From Candidatus Methanocomedens sp. (GTDB taxonomy: Archaea; Halobacteriota; Methanosarcinia; Methanosarcinales; Methanocomedenaceae), in NCBI GenBank assembly GCA_013374385.1, contig QBUR01000101.1:1-5324 (forward strand): a DNA stretch of 5,324 nucleotides. The letters are read 5' to 3'. Of this stretch, positions 1 to 5,324 are shown in pieces (positions within the stretch are counted from its first letter, which is position 1; each line of letters begins with the position of its first letter). Made by a program: the position numbers and the translations under genes. The notes below the pieces were generated by a model that did no database searches, was not told the origin of the DNA, and worked only from the letters and a program-made list of their open reading frames with translations.

Positions 1-48
1 AATTTTGTCCCAAGGCTGGTGTTTATTGTATACCTTAACAGTTTTCAA
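1..48 (-). CDS. Possible 5' end of a leftward gene, cut by the window edge
   Basis: On the minus strand a TTG codon (48-46) follows a GGAGGG element (57-52) and opens a frame that runs without a stop to the window edge, 16 codons. The encoded start is (M)KTVKVYNKHQPWDKI, which I do not recognise. The other two minus-strand frames are closed by stops in this stretch, and there is no ATG. The spacing from the GGAGG core to TTG is about 4 nt, shorter than ideal. Sixteen open codons in AT-rich DNA can easily arise by chance, so this is a weak call resting mainly on the ribosome-binding-like site. Confidence 0.2.
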   Translation of the reverse strand, partial: MKTVKVYNKHQPWDKI

Positions 49-122
49 ATTCCCTCCTACAACTTAAAATCGACCTCACAAGCTGTCCCAAAACTAATTT
101 TTGCTATACAATTCTACCATAT

Positions 123-182
123 TTTATCTCAATTTGGCAATTATCGATTACAATTTAATATTATCATCCTAAATGAGATAAA
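123..182. repeat. Imperfect 15-bp inverted repeat downstream of the EndoQ gene
   Basis: The left arm 123-137 (TTTATCTCAATTTGG) and right arm 168-182 (CCTAAATGAGATAAA) pair at 13 of 15 positions, with nine consecutive pairs at the outer end (TTTATCTCA/TGAGATAAA). The loop is 30 nt of AT-rich sequence. It lies about 45 nt beyond the EndoQ stop codon in an otherwise featureless AT-rich stretch (49-227). It could be a transcript-end hairpin for the leftward operon or a protein-binding palindrome. The stem is AT-rich, so I do not call it a terminator outright. I see nothing else supportable in 49-227. Confidence 0.5.
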
Positions 183-227
183 CATTGTTTGGTTTTTCAC
201 TATAATCGGTGTTATCATTATTTCGAA

Positions 228-1469
228 TCAGAAATCGGTAAGTGAACGCTGGGGCTGACCCTCGGCCTGGGTTTGGTTCAGGTCTGTTGCCTCGAACGAG
301 GTTCGGGTTTCGTCATCTACTTCCACACTGCCGTACTGACCGCCGCCGCCCGGTATCACCCTGACCTTACCTTCACGGAACATCCTAACAGCATGTACCA
401 CTGCCGGGTCGACCCCATCTATACCTTCAAGTTCAGCATCCAACAGCACTGTCACCTCGCTGCCGAACTTGTCCACCAGTATTTCCCATGCGCCCTTGAC
501 CTTCCTGGTTGTGGTACTTTTAGTACCCAGTGCCATCATGATAATCTCGGACAGCGGTATCAGGTGCAGGTAAGGCGGTCTGTGGTCAGGATGGGCGTGG
601 CTGTCCGCGAGTTCCTCCACACGGTCACATACACCTTTCTTGATTCGCCCGCCGCAGGTGCAACGCCAGTTTTTACCTATACTCTCTCTCAGGGTATAAT
701 GCCTGAAACAGCGAATACAGGCAGATTCGTGGTATTTGCCTTCCTGTGGGAACAGTCCCACGTTCATGACCGGACCCCGGCCATCCTGTCTAAGTATAGC
801 CTTTTCAAGTTCACCGAAGGTGATATCTTCCATCTGGAACCTGTTGAATTCCCGTGCCAGTTTATTGGGCCATGGACTGTGGGCATCGCTGTTAGTCAAA
901 AATGTCAGCCTATGCAGTTCGCTGATGCGGTCACCCAGGTCAGTGTCAGCACTCAGTCCCAGTTCCACAAAACTGATATACGGCGCCAGCTCCCCGTAGC
1001 AACTTTCAAGGCTGTCGTGATAGGCATACATGGCAGTCCATGGAGTAAATGCATGGGCCGGACCGATCATTGCACCTGCATCCCTGGCCAGTTCAGCAAT
1101 CTCCATACCGCTGAGGTTCACGTTAGGCCGCCCGTCCTGATCTATATTGACAGATGCGGGCTCCACTGCTTCACGCAGTTCCTCTGCCTTGGATATGTCT
1201 GGTATGATGAGCAGGTGGTGCACCCTGTTAGTATCTTCAAGCTCAGTTGTCAGCACGAACCTGGCATTGTCCATACCATATACGCCGTCTGCTACTTCGG
1301 GCATGGTTTTTATCTCGTCAAGCCACTTACGGTGCAGGCAGTCCCCTGTGCCCACAAGCTGGATACCTTTTCTTACAGATTCCACTGCCAGTGTAGGAAT
1401 GTCCATGCGGCCCGAAGTGGCCATGCTGTATTTGGAATGAATGTGGAGGTCGGCGTTTATGACAGGCAT
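228..1469 (-). CDS. endoQ: Endonuclease Q family protein (PHP-domain DNA repair nuclease)
   Basis: This is a 413-residue protein of the TIGR00375/endonuclease Q family. Characterised members nick DNA 5' of deaminated bases (uracil, hypoxanthine, xanthine) and abasic sites. The N-terminal PHP metal site is visible: DLHIHS (D7, H9, H11), E76 in TTELED, H139 in GPAHAFTPW, and D195/H197 in NSDAHS. A Cys-rich zinc-finger segment follows (C251, C254, C270, C272, C281), leading into GGRIKKGV, then RPPYLHLIPLSEII and the family's closing IPGGGGQYGSVEV (about 372-384). A roughly 29-residue polar tail ends in QRSLTDF, a PCNA-interacting-peptide-like motif. I chose the ATG at 1469 because the family starts a few residues before DLHIHS. 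A TTG at 1493 would add eight residues, and neither start has a Shine-Dalgarno site, so the mRNA may be leaderless. The gene lies 54 nt downstream of thi4 on the same strand. The family assignment is firm; activity on specific lesions is inferred from homologues. Confidence 0.93.
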   Translation of the reverse strand: MPVINADLHIHSKYSMATSGRMDIPTLAVESVRKGIQLVGTGDCLHRKWLDEIKTMPEVADGVYGMDNARFVLTTELEDTNRVHHLLIIPDISKAEELREAVEPASVNIDQDGRPNVNLSGMEIAELARDAGAMIGPAHAFTPWTAMYAYHDSLESCYGELAPYISFVELGLSADTDLGDRISELHRLTFLTNSDAHSPWPNKLAREFNRFQMEDITFGELEKAILRQDGRGPVMNVGLFPQEGKYHESACIRCFRHYTLRESIGKNWRCTCGGRIKKGVCDRVEELADSHAHPDHRPPYLHLIPLSEIIMMALGTKSTTTRKVKGAWEILVDKFGSEVTVLLDAELEGIDGVDPAVVHAVRMFREGKVRVIPGGGGQYGSVEVDDETRTSFEATDLNQTQAEGQPQRSLTDF

Positions 1470-1490
1470 GGGAATAAGATTGTAAAGATT

Positions 1491-1500
1491 CAATAAACCA
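1491..1500 (-). promoter_or_regulatory. Possible TATA element for a leaderless EndoQ transcript
   Basis: On the minus strand the sequence TGGTTTATTG is centred about 26 nt upstream of the EndoQ ATG at 1469. That is where an archaeal TATA box would sit if transcription began at the start codon. Together with the missing Shine-Dalgarno site it suggests a leaderless mRNA. The match to TTTATATA is only partial, and read-through from thi4 is equally possible. The same bases overlap a small inverted repeat, AAACCA-TTT-TGGTTT (1495-1509), between the two genes. Confidence 0.25.
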
Positions 1501-1523
1501 TTTTGGTTTTTAATTGGTATTTC

Positions 1524-2294
1524 CTATTTGATTTCAAGTTTTGCCATTGCCAGCTGTGCCGCCTTTTCGCCTGAGAGCAGCATACCTCCGAACACTGGCC
1601 CCATCCTTGGCGCTCCAGCTACAGCGTTAGCTGCCATGCCTGTGACAATAAGCCCGGGGTAGACTTCTTTAGTATTGTCCATGATGATACGCTCGCCCAC
1701 GTCTGCCCACATGGGTTTTTCTCCGACTACGGTCAATGCTCCAGGAATCTTTCGAGCTACCGTGCTGCACACTTCTGCATCGTGTCCTGTGCCGTCAATA
1801 ACTACTTTTGCCCTGATTGTTATGGGGTCAACATGCAGTTTTTGCAGTCCCACTGCAGTCCAGTTGATAACCAGCCCGGTCACTGCATCACCTTCACGGA
1901 TCATCACATCGTCAACACTGATCAGATTGAATATCTTAGCACCTGCAGCCACGGCCTCGGCCCCCAACCTGCACACACATTCAATTGAATCTGCCACATA
2001 GTAGCCGGGCTTGTATTCAATGTAATTGATGCCGAAACTATCAAGTATGCGTTTTGCTTCTTCCTGGACCACTATCCTTGGCATCATCATGCCCCCCCCC
2101 CACATGCCGCCACCCACTGCCAGTTTACGCTCGAACAGCACAGTCCTTACACCGGCATCTGCCAGGATCTTTGCTGCCACCAGGTTTGCAGGGCCACCAC
2201 CTACCAGTGCCACTTCGGTGTCAGTACAGTCCAGGAAATCAGCAGTAAATCCTTCGATGATAGCTCTTGAGATTGTTATTTCGTCCAGTTCCAT
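1524..2294 (-). CDS. thi4: Sulfide-dependent ADP-thiazole synthase (Thi4 family)
   Basis: This 256-residue protein is the archaeal Thi4-type enzyme. It builds the adenylated thiazole precursor of thiamine from NAD, glycine and sulfide in an iron-dependent reaction. Visible features are the dinucleotide-binding motif VALVGGGPANLVAA (about 29-42) with the acidic strand end FER (54-56), the conserved GGGMWGGGMMMPR (61-73), the IDGTGHDAEVC segment, and the C-terminal GMAANAVAGAPRMGPVFGGM loop. Position 154 is His (LHVDP) where yeast and plant suicide enzymes carry the sulfur-donating Cys. This places it in the catalytic, free-sulfide-using group. I chose the ATG at 2294, which follows a GGGTAAT element at a 3-nt spacing and gives a normal length. 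In-frame TTG codons at 2309 and 2306 would add four or five residues. The gene is transcribed divergently from nrdH. The GGG run is encoded by a ten-G homopolymer (2092-2101). The family call is very secure. Confidence 0.96.
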   Translation of the reverse strand: MELDEITISRAIIEGFTADFLDCTDTEVALVGGGPANLVAAKILADAGVRTVLFERKLAVGGGMWGGGMMMPRIVVQEEAKRILDSFGINYIEYKPGYYVADSIECVCRLGAEAVAAGAKIFNLISVDDVMIREGDAVTGLVINWTAVGLQKLHVDPITIRAKVVIDGTGHDAEVCSTVARKIPGALTVVGEKPMWADVGERIIMDNTKEVYPGLIVTGMAANAVAGAPRMGPVFGGMLLSGEKAAQLAMAKLEIK

Positions 2295-2342
2295 GATATT
2301 ACCCAACAATTAAATTGATATCATCTGATAATCGAAGATTGA

Positions 2343-2365
2343 CTTATAATTATCCTAAAAAGGAT
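2343..2365 (-). promoter_or_regulatory. Likely thi4 promoter: TATA-like box with abutting palindrome
   Basis: Read on the minus strand, AATTATAAG (2351-2343) resembles an archaeal TATA box. It predicts a start near 2320 and a leader of about 25 nt before the thi4 ATG at 2294. Directly upstream lies a perfect inverted repeat ATCCT-TTTT-AGGAT (2365-2352), covering the place where TFB would contact the BRE. That position suits a repressor operator, for example for a thiamine-responsive regulator, but no known operator consensus was matched. No TPP riboswitch fits in the short leader. Confidence 0.4.
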
Positions 2366-2486
2366 TGAAAAATAAGTGCAAACCAATCAGATTACCTGGT
2401 CTGTTACTCGAGATGATAATATATTGATGTGCCAACCTAACGTGGAATTTTATACATGAGCATAGCAAAGATTGTATAAGTTACCA

Positions 2487-2502
2487 TATTTGATAACAAA
2501 TA
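2487..2502. repeat. 16-bp palindrome in the divergent promoter region
   Basis: TATTTG-ATAA-CAAATA is a perfect inverted repeat with 6-bp arms and a 4-bp spacer. It is flanked by a looser outer pair, ATTGTAT at 2471 and ATACACAAT at 2501. It lies about 40 nt upstream of the proposed nrdH TATA box, a common place for a regulator-binding site. It does not resemble the bacterial NrdR box. AT-rich DNA produces short palindromes by chance, so its function is unproven. Confidence 0.35.
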
Positions 2503-2536
2503 CACAATAATGATATTCAGATCTAGTTCAAAAAAT

Positions 2537-2546
2537 CATTATATCC
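2537..2546 (+). promoter_or_regulatory. Likely TATA box for the nrdH-nrdD transcript
   Basis: CATTATATCC, preceded by the purine-rich run AAAAAATC (BRE-like), is the best-placed TATA-like element upstream of nrdH. Transcription would start around 2565-2570. The leader of about 15-20 nt would be just enough to hold the Shine-Dalgarno site at 2574. Another TATA-like sequence, TTTATACA (2448-2455), lies farther upstream and would give a leader over 100 nt long. Confidence 0.45.
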
Positions 2547-2573
2547 TCAGACCTTTAATTGTTGATTTACCTC

Positions 2574-2582
2574 GGAGTGATC
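2574..2582 (+). promoter_or_regulatory. Ribosome-binding site that fixes the nrdH start
   Basis: GGAGTGATC is close to the archaeal consensus GGAGGTGATC, with one G missing. Its GGAG core ends 7 nt before the ATG at 2585. It makes this ATG the start rather than the in-frame ATG at 2510, whose extra 25 residues lie in AT-rich promoter sequence. Confidence 0.75.
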
Positions 2583-2584
2583 AT

Positions 2585-2845
2585 ATGAAAAATGTAATCG
2601 TATATTCTACTAAAGTCTGTCCAAACTGTAAAATACTCAAGCAGATACTAAACGAGTCTGACATCTCATTTGATGAAGTTGACATGACCACTCCGGCAGC
2701 ACTAACTGAACTGGCAATGAATAACGTATTCACCATGTCAGCGCCGGTGCTTAAAATACATAATATGTTCTATACCACTGATGATATGATGGACAGTGAT
2801 ACACTGAACCGTCAGAAAGTGGAAGACATAATCTCAAATATTTAG
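2585..2845 (+). CDS. nrdH: NrdH/glutaredoxin-like redox protein, probable NrdD reductant
   Basis: This 86-residue protein has a thioredoxin-fold layout. A first strand (NVIVYST) leads into the redox motif CPNC (C12, C15) at the start of a helix, and the cis-proline segment SAPVLKI (P54) precedes the next strand. It is small and soluble with no signal peptide. Its partner is most likely the class III ribonucleotide reductase encoded 25 nt downstream. In Methanosarcina barkeri a thioredoxin-like NrdH from the nrd operon passes electrons from a ferredoxin:disulfide reductase to NrdD, and the gene order here fits that scheme. The CPNC motif differs from bacterial NrdH (CxQC-type) and classical glutaredoxin (CPYC), so the name reflects context as much as sequence. 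The start is set by a strong Shine-Dalgarno site. It is the first gene of the rightward transcript. Confidence 0.85.
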   Translation: MKNVIVYSTKVCPNCKILKQILNESDISFDEVDMTTPAALTELAMNNVFTMSAPVLKIHNMFYTTDDMMDSDTLNRQKVEDIISNI

Positions 2846-2870
2846 TTGACCATTTTGGGGACACATAAAA

Positions 2871-5222
2871 ATGCAAAGATTACAAATGGAACAGGAAATT
2901 CCACATAATGAAGCGGTCGATGAAATGATGGCAAAACAAAACGAACATGAAAAAGAACAGGTGCAACAAACCCTGACAGGTGAAGAGATATCCACCCTGC
3001 CAAAGGTAAGAACTACTGACGGGCACTTGATGGAGTGGGACCGAAACACCATTGTAAAACAGTTGATGAAAGAGACTGTGCTCAGTGAAATGTTCTACAA
3101 TAAACCTGCTATCGACGAAGAAACGGCAAAGCAGATCGCAAGGGAGACCGAAAACAGGATACGCAAGATGGGCGTACAATTCCTGTCAGGTCCGCTGGTG
3201 AGGGAACTGGTCAACATCGTGTTACTGGAACACGGCCACACCGAATGGCGTAATATCTCTACCAGGGTAGGTACTCCAGTCTATGACGCTTATAAGATAG
3301 ATATCGGTACAGGATTTGAAGCAAAGGATAATGCCAATCTGCAGGAGAATGCCGAAACATCACACAAAAAAAAGGCAGATAAGATATCAAAAGAACAATA
3401 CCTGCTGCTATTACCCCCTGCTCTGGCAGATAGCCATCTAAACGGCGACATCCACATACACGACCTTGAATACCTTGGCACCAGGGCGTTCTGCCAGGAC
3501 TGGGACCTGAGATATTTCTTCTATTACGGCCTGATGCCTGATGGTTCAGGAACAAAGGCCAGTGTAGCTGGTCCGGCCAAGAAAGCTGAGGTAGCTGTAT
3601 TACATGCAGTAAAAGCCCTTGGTAGTGCCCAGACCAATTTTGCTGGCGGGCAGGGATTTTATAATTTCCTTACTTTCATTGCACCTTATTTTGAGGGGAT
3701 GTCGTACGATGAGATCGAACAGTTGATGCAGATGTTCGTCTACGAGATGACCCAGATGATGGTCGCCAGGGGCGGCCAGCTGGTATTCTCTTCCGTACAA
3801 CTCTCGCCAGGGGTTCCAAAACTCTGGCGGGACAAGCCTGTGGTTTATAAAGGGCGTGTATGGAATGGAGAAATGGCGCCCCTCAGGACCTATGGAGAGT
3901 TCGAGCGTGAAGTGCGCCTTGGCTTTGAAGCAATTATGAATGTGATGCTTGTGGGAGACTACTGGGGCAAACCCTTCAATTTCCCCAAGCCCGAGATCAG
4001 TATTGAGCCTGACTTTATGGTAGAGAATGAAGAGTTCAATCAGGCTCATCCTGAACTGCTGACCTATGATGAGCTGTACATGTTGTCATTCAAACTGGCT
4101 GCCAAGTTTGGTTCACCTTATTTCGATAACCAGTTGCCTCCTTACCGGGGAGCTGGAGAGGGTATCTCATGTTACCAGTGTTGCGCTTATAATTTCTCAA
4201 CCAACGCCGAGAAGGATAATTCCTTTGAAGATAAGATGCATTTCAAAGACGGAATGCACTTTTCCATGGGTGCTTGGCAGGTCGTCTCTTTAAACTGCCC
4301 CAGGGCTGCGTATGAGGCAAATGGGGACGACCACCTCCTATTTGAAAACCTGAAGAGACTTATGGACAGGGCAATTGAACTGTTCAAGATAAAGCGATAC
4401 TGGATGGACCATATTATAGAAAGCGGCAGGATGCCCTTTGCCACCCAGCAACCCAAGGATCCTGTGACCGGTAAGAAGGGGACAATCGCTGTGGGCCTGG
4501 AAGGGCTGGTATATACTATCGGTGTTGTGGGTATCAATGAAATGGTGCAGCACCATACCGGTTCCCAGATGTATGAGAGTGAAGAAGCCAGGCAGTTGTC
4601 TATCCGGGCTATGTATGAGATGGAATTCTATTCCAGGGAATTGGCTGAAAAACATGGTATTGAGATTGCACTGGCACGAACACCTGCCGAAACCACATGC
4701 CAGCGCTTTGCGGTATCAGACATGCTACACAAGGAGTATAAGGAATTTGCTGAAGCTGTAATCAAAGGTGATCCAGAGGCCGCAAAATCCCTTCTTGATG
4801 AAACCCGCGACCTCCCTGTTTATTACACCAATGGGACCCATGTGCCCACTGGCGCAAATGTTTCCCTGCCCGAGAGGATTGATATTGAGCATGCTTTCTT
4901 CCCAATCGTGGATGGCGGGAATATCCTGCATATCTTTATGGGTGAGGGACATCCTGACGCCCGTGGCCTTAAAGAATTTGCCATGAACATTGCAAGGAAT
5001 ACCCAGGTGGGCTATTTTGCATTCACCAAGGATATGACGGTGTGCTTGAACGATTTCCACGTGGCAGGCGGGCTGCTGGATGAGTGTCCAAACTGCGGTT
5101 CTGATAATATTGAGCACCTATCAAGAGTAACCGGGTATATACAGGCTGTAGATGGGTGGAACAATGGCAAGAAGCAGGAGTTGAAGGATAGGCTGAGGTA
5201 CGGTGCCACGGATATGATGTAA
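2871..5222 (+). CDS. nrdD: Anaerobic (class III) ribonucleoside-triphosphate reductase
   Basis: This 783-residue glycyl-radical enzyme reduces ribonucleoside triphosphates to deoxynucleotides without oxygen. In order it shows a polar Q/E/K-rich leader (1-43), an ATP-cone allosteric domain (about 44-135), the family motif GDIHIHDLEY (192-201) followed by C208, the QTNFAGGQGF segment (254-263), a Cys-rich active-site loop ISCYQCCAY (C434, C437, C438), SLNCPRAAY with C476, TPAETTCQRF (C610), and the C-terminal glycyl-radical motif RVTGY with G755. The zinc site retains C725, C739 and C742, but the expected fourth Cys is D728. The extra cysteines and the adjacent nrdH suggest a redoxin-dependent subtype, as in methanogens, rather than the formate-using enteric type. 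The radical requires the SAM enzyme NrdG, whose gene is not seen here. The ATG at 2871 follows a weak GGGG element; ATG 2886 is an alternative start. The family call is certain; the subtype is inferred. Confidence 0.96.
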   Translation: MQRLQMEQEIPHNEAVDEMMAKQNEHEKEQVQQTLTGEEISTLPKVRTTDGHLMEWDRNTIVKQLMKETVLSEMFYNKPAIDEETAKQIARETENRIRKMGVQFLSGPLVRELVNIVLLEHGHTEWRNISTRVGTPVYDAYKIDIGTGFEAKDNANLQENAETSHKKKADKISKEQYLLLLPPALADSHLNGDIHIHDLEYLGTRAFCQDWDLRYFFYYGLMPDGSGTKASVAGPAKKAEVAVLHAVKALGSAQTNFAGGQGFYNFLTFIAPYFEGMSYDEIEQLMQMFVYEMTQMMVARGGQLVFSSVQLSPGVPKLWRDKPVVYKGRVWNGEMAPLRTYGEFEREVRLGFEAIMNVMLVGDYWGKPFNFPKPEISIEPDFMVENEEFNQAHPELLTYDELYMLSFKLAAKFGSPYFDNQLPPYRGAGEGISCYQCCAYNFSTNAEKDNSFEDKMHFKDGMHFSMGAWQVVSLNCPRAAYEANGDDHLLFENLKRLMDRAIELFKIKRYWMDHIIESGRMPFATQQPKDPVTGKKGTIAVGLEGLVYTIGVVGINEMVQHHTGSQMYESEEARQLSIRAMYEMEFYSRELAEKHGIEIALARTPAETTCQRFAVSDMLHKEYKEFAEAVIKGDPEAAKSLLDETRDLPVYYTNGTHVPTGANVSLPERIDIEHAFFPIVDGGNILHIFMGEGHPDARGLKEFAMNIARNTQVGYFAFTKDMTVCLNDFHVAGGLLDECPNCGSDNIEHLSRVTGYIQAVDGWNNGKKQELKDRLRYGATDMM

Positions 5223-5250
5223 GTTGTGATTGGGATTCGGGTCTATGAAG

Positions 5251-5306
5251 GGATGGATATGCAATATTTGAATTGTATCGTGAATGCGTAAGTAGCCCAT
5301 CCATCC
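5251..5306. repeat. 8-bp inverted repeat in the nrdD downstream region
   Basis: GGATGGAT (5251-5258) pairs perfectly with ATCCATCC (5299-5306) across a 40-nt loop. The right arm sits in a short tandem-like CCATCCATCCATTCATCATT stretch. There is no T-rich tract right after it on the plus strand, so it is not a convincing terminator. The remaining sequence after nrdD (5223-5324) contains no gene I can support. Confidence 0.3.
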
Positions 5307-5324
5307 ATTCATCATTCTCACTAG

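Noticed and set aside
6..91. Direct repeat of TGTCCCAA at 6-13 and 84-91
   Set aside because: Two copies of an 8-mer without wider similarity or flanking structure are plausibly chance.
19..258. Plus-strand 79-codon open frame in the left AT-rich region
   Set aside because: It has no ribosome-binding site, its hydrophobic composition is what AT-rich non-coding DNA produces, and it runs into the EndoQ coding region on the other strand.
273..1496. Long (407-codon) plus-strand open frame opposite EndoQ
   Set aside because: It is the antisense shadow of a clearly recognisable PHP-domain protein, and its translation shows no family motif.
2510..2584. Longer nrdH starting at the ATG at 2510
   Set aside because: The added residues match no thioredoxin-fold N-terminus, they cover the probable TATA box, and the strong Shine-Dalgarno site at 2574 points to ATG 2585.
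2295..2584. tRNA, small RNA or TPP riboswitch in the divergent intergenic region
   Set aside because: No cloverleaf, T-loop sequence or riboswitch core motif could be seen, and the likely thi4 leader is too short for a riboswitch.
5254..5292. Twelve-codon frame after nrdD (ATG 5254 to TAA)
   Set aside because: It is very short with no recognisable product, and a match to an NrdG N-terminus is absent.

Overview
The window looks like chromosomal DNA of an anaerobic euryarchaeon, most likely of the methanogen/ANME type (Methanosarcinales-like is my best guess). The reasons are an EndoQ-family repair nuclease, a sulfide-dependent archaeal-type Thi4 thiazole synthase with His at the sulfur-donor position, and an oxygen-sensitive class III ribonucleotide reductase next to an NrdH-like redoxin, a pairing described in Methanosarcina. 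Shine-Dalgarno-like sites (GGAG-TGATC) and TATA-box-like promoters fit an archaeon. The lineage is inferred from gene content, not from a marker gene.

Layout: positions 1-227 are AT-rich and mostly non-coding. They hold a prominent imperfect inverted repeat (123-182) and, at the very edge, a possible start of a leftward gene (1-48). Positions 228-1469 (minus) encode an endonuclease Q homologue with a C-terminal PCNA-binding-like motif. Positions 1524-2294 (minus) encode Thi4. A 290-nt AT-rich divergent promoter region (2295-2584) separates this leftward pair from a rightward pair: nrdH (2585-2845) and nrdD (2871-5222), 25 nt apart and probably one transcript. The last 102 nt hold no recognisable gene. 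nrdG, the activase NrdD needs, is not in the window.

How the genes work together: NrdH is the likely dithiol donor for NrdD, which makes deoxynucleotides anaerobically. EndoQ repairs deaminated bases in DNA, and Thi4 makes the thiazole half of thiamine. The leftward pair has no obvious shared pathway. I see no mobile element, CRISPR array, tRNA or rRNA. I also see no clearly new multi-gene system. The most interesting points are molecular details: the terminal PIP-like motif of EndoQ, the altered zinc site and cysteine-rich active site of NrdD, a G10 tract inside a conserved Thi4 motif, and palindromes in the divergent promoter region.
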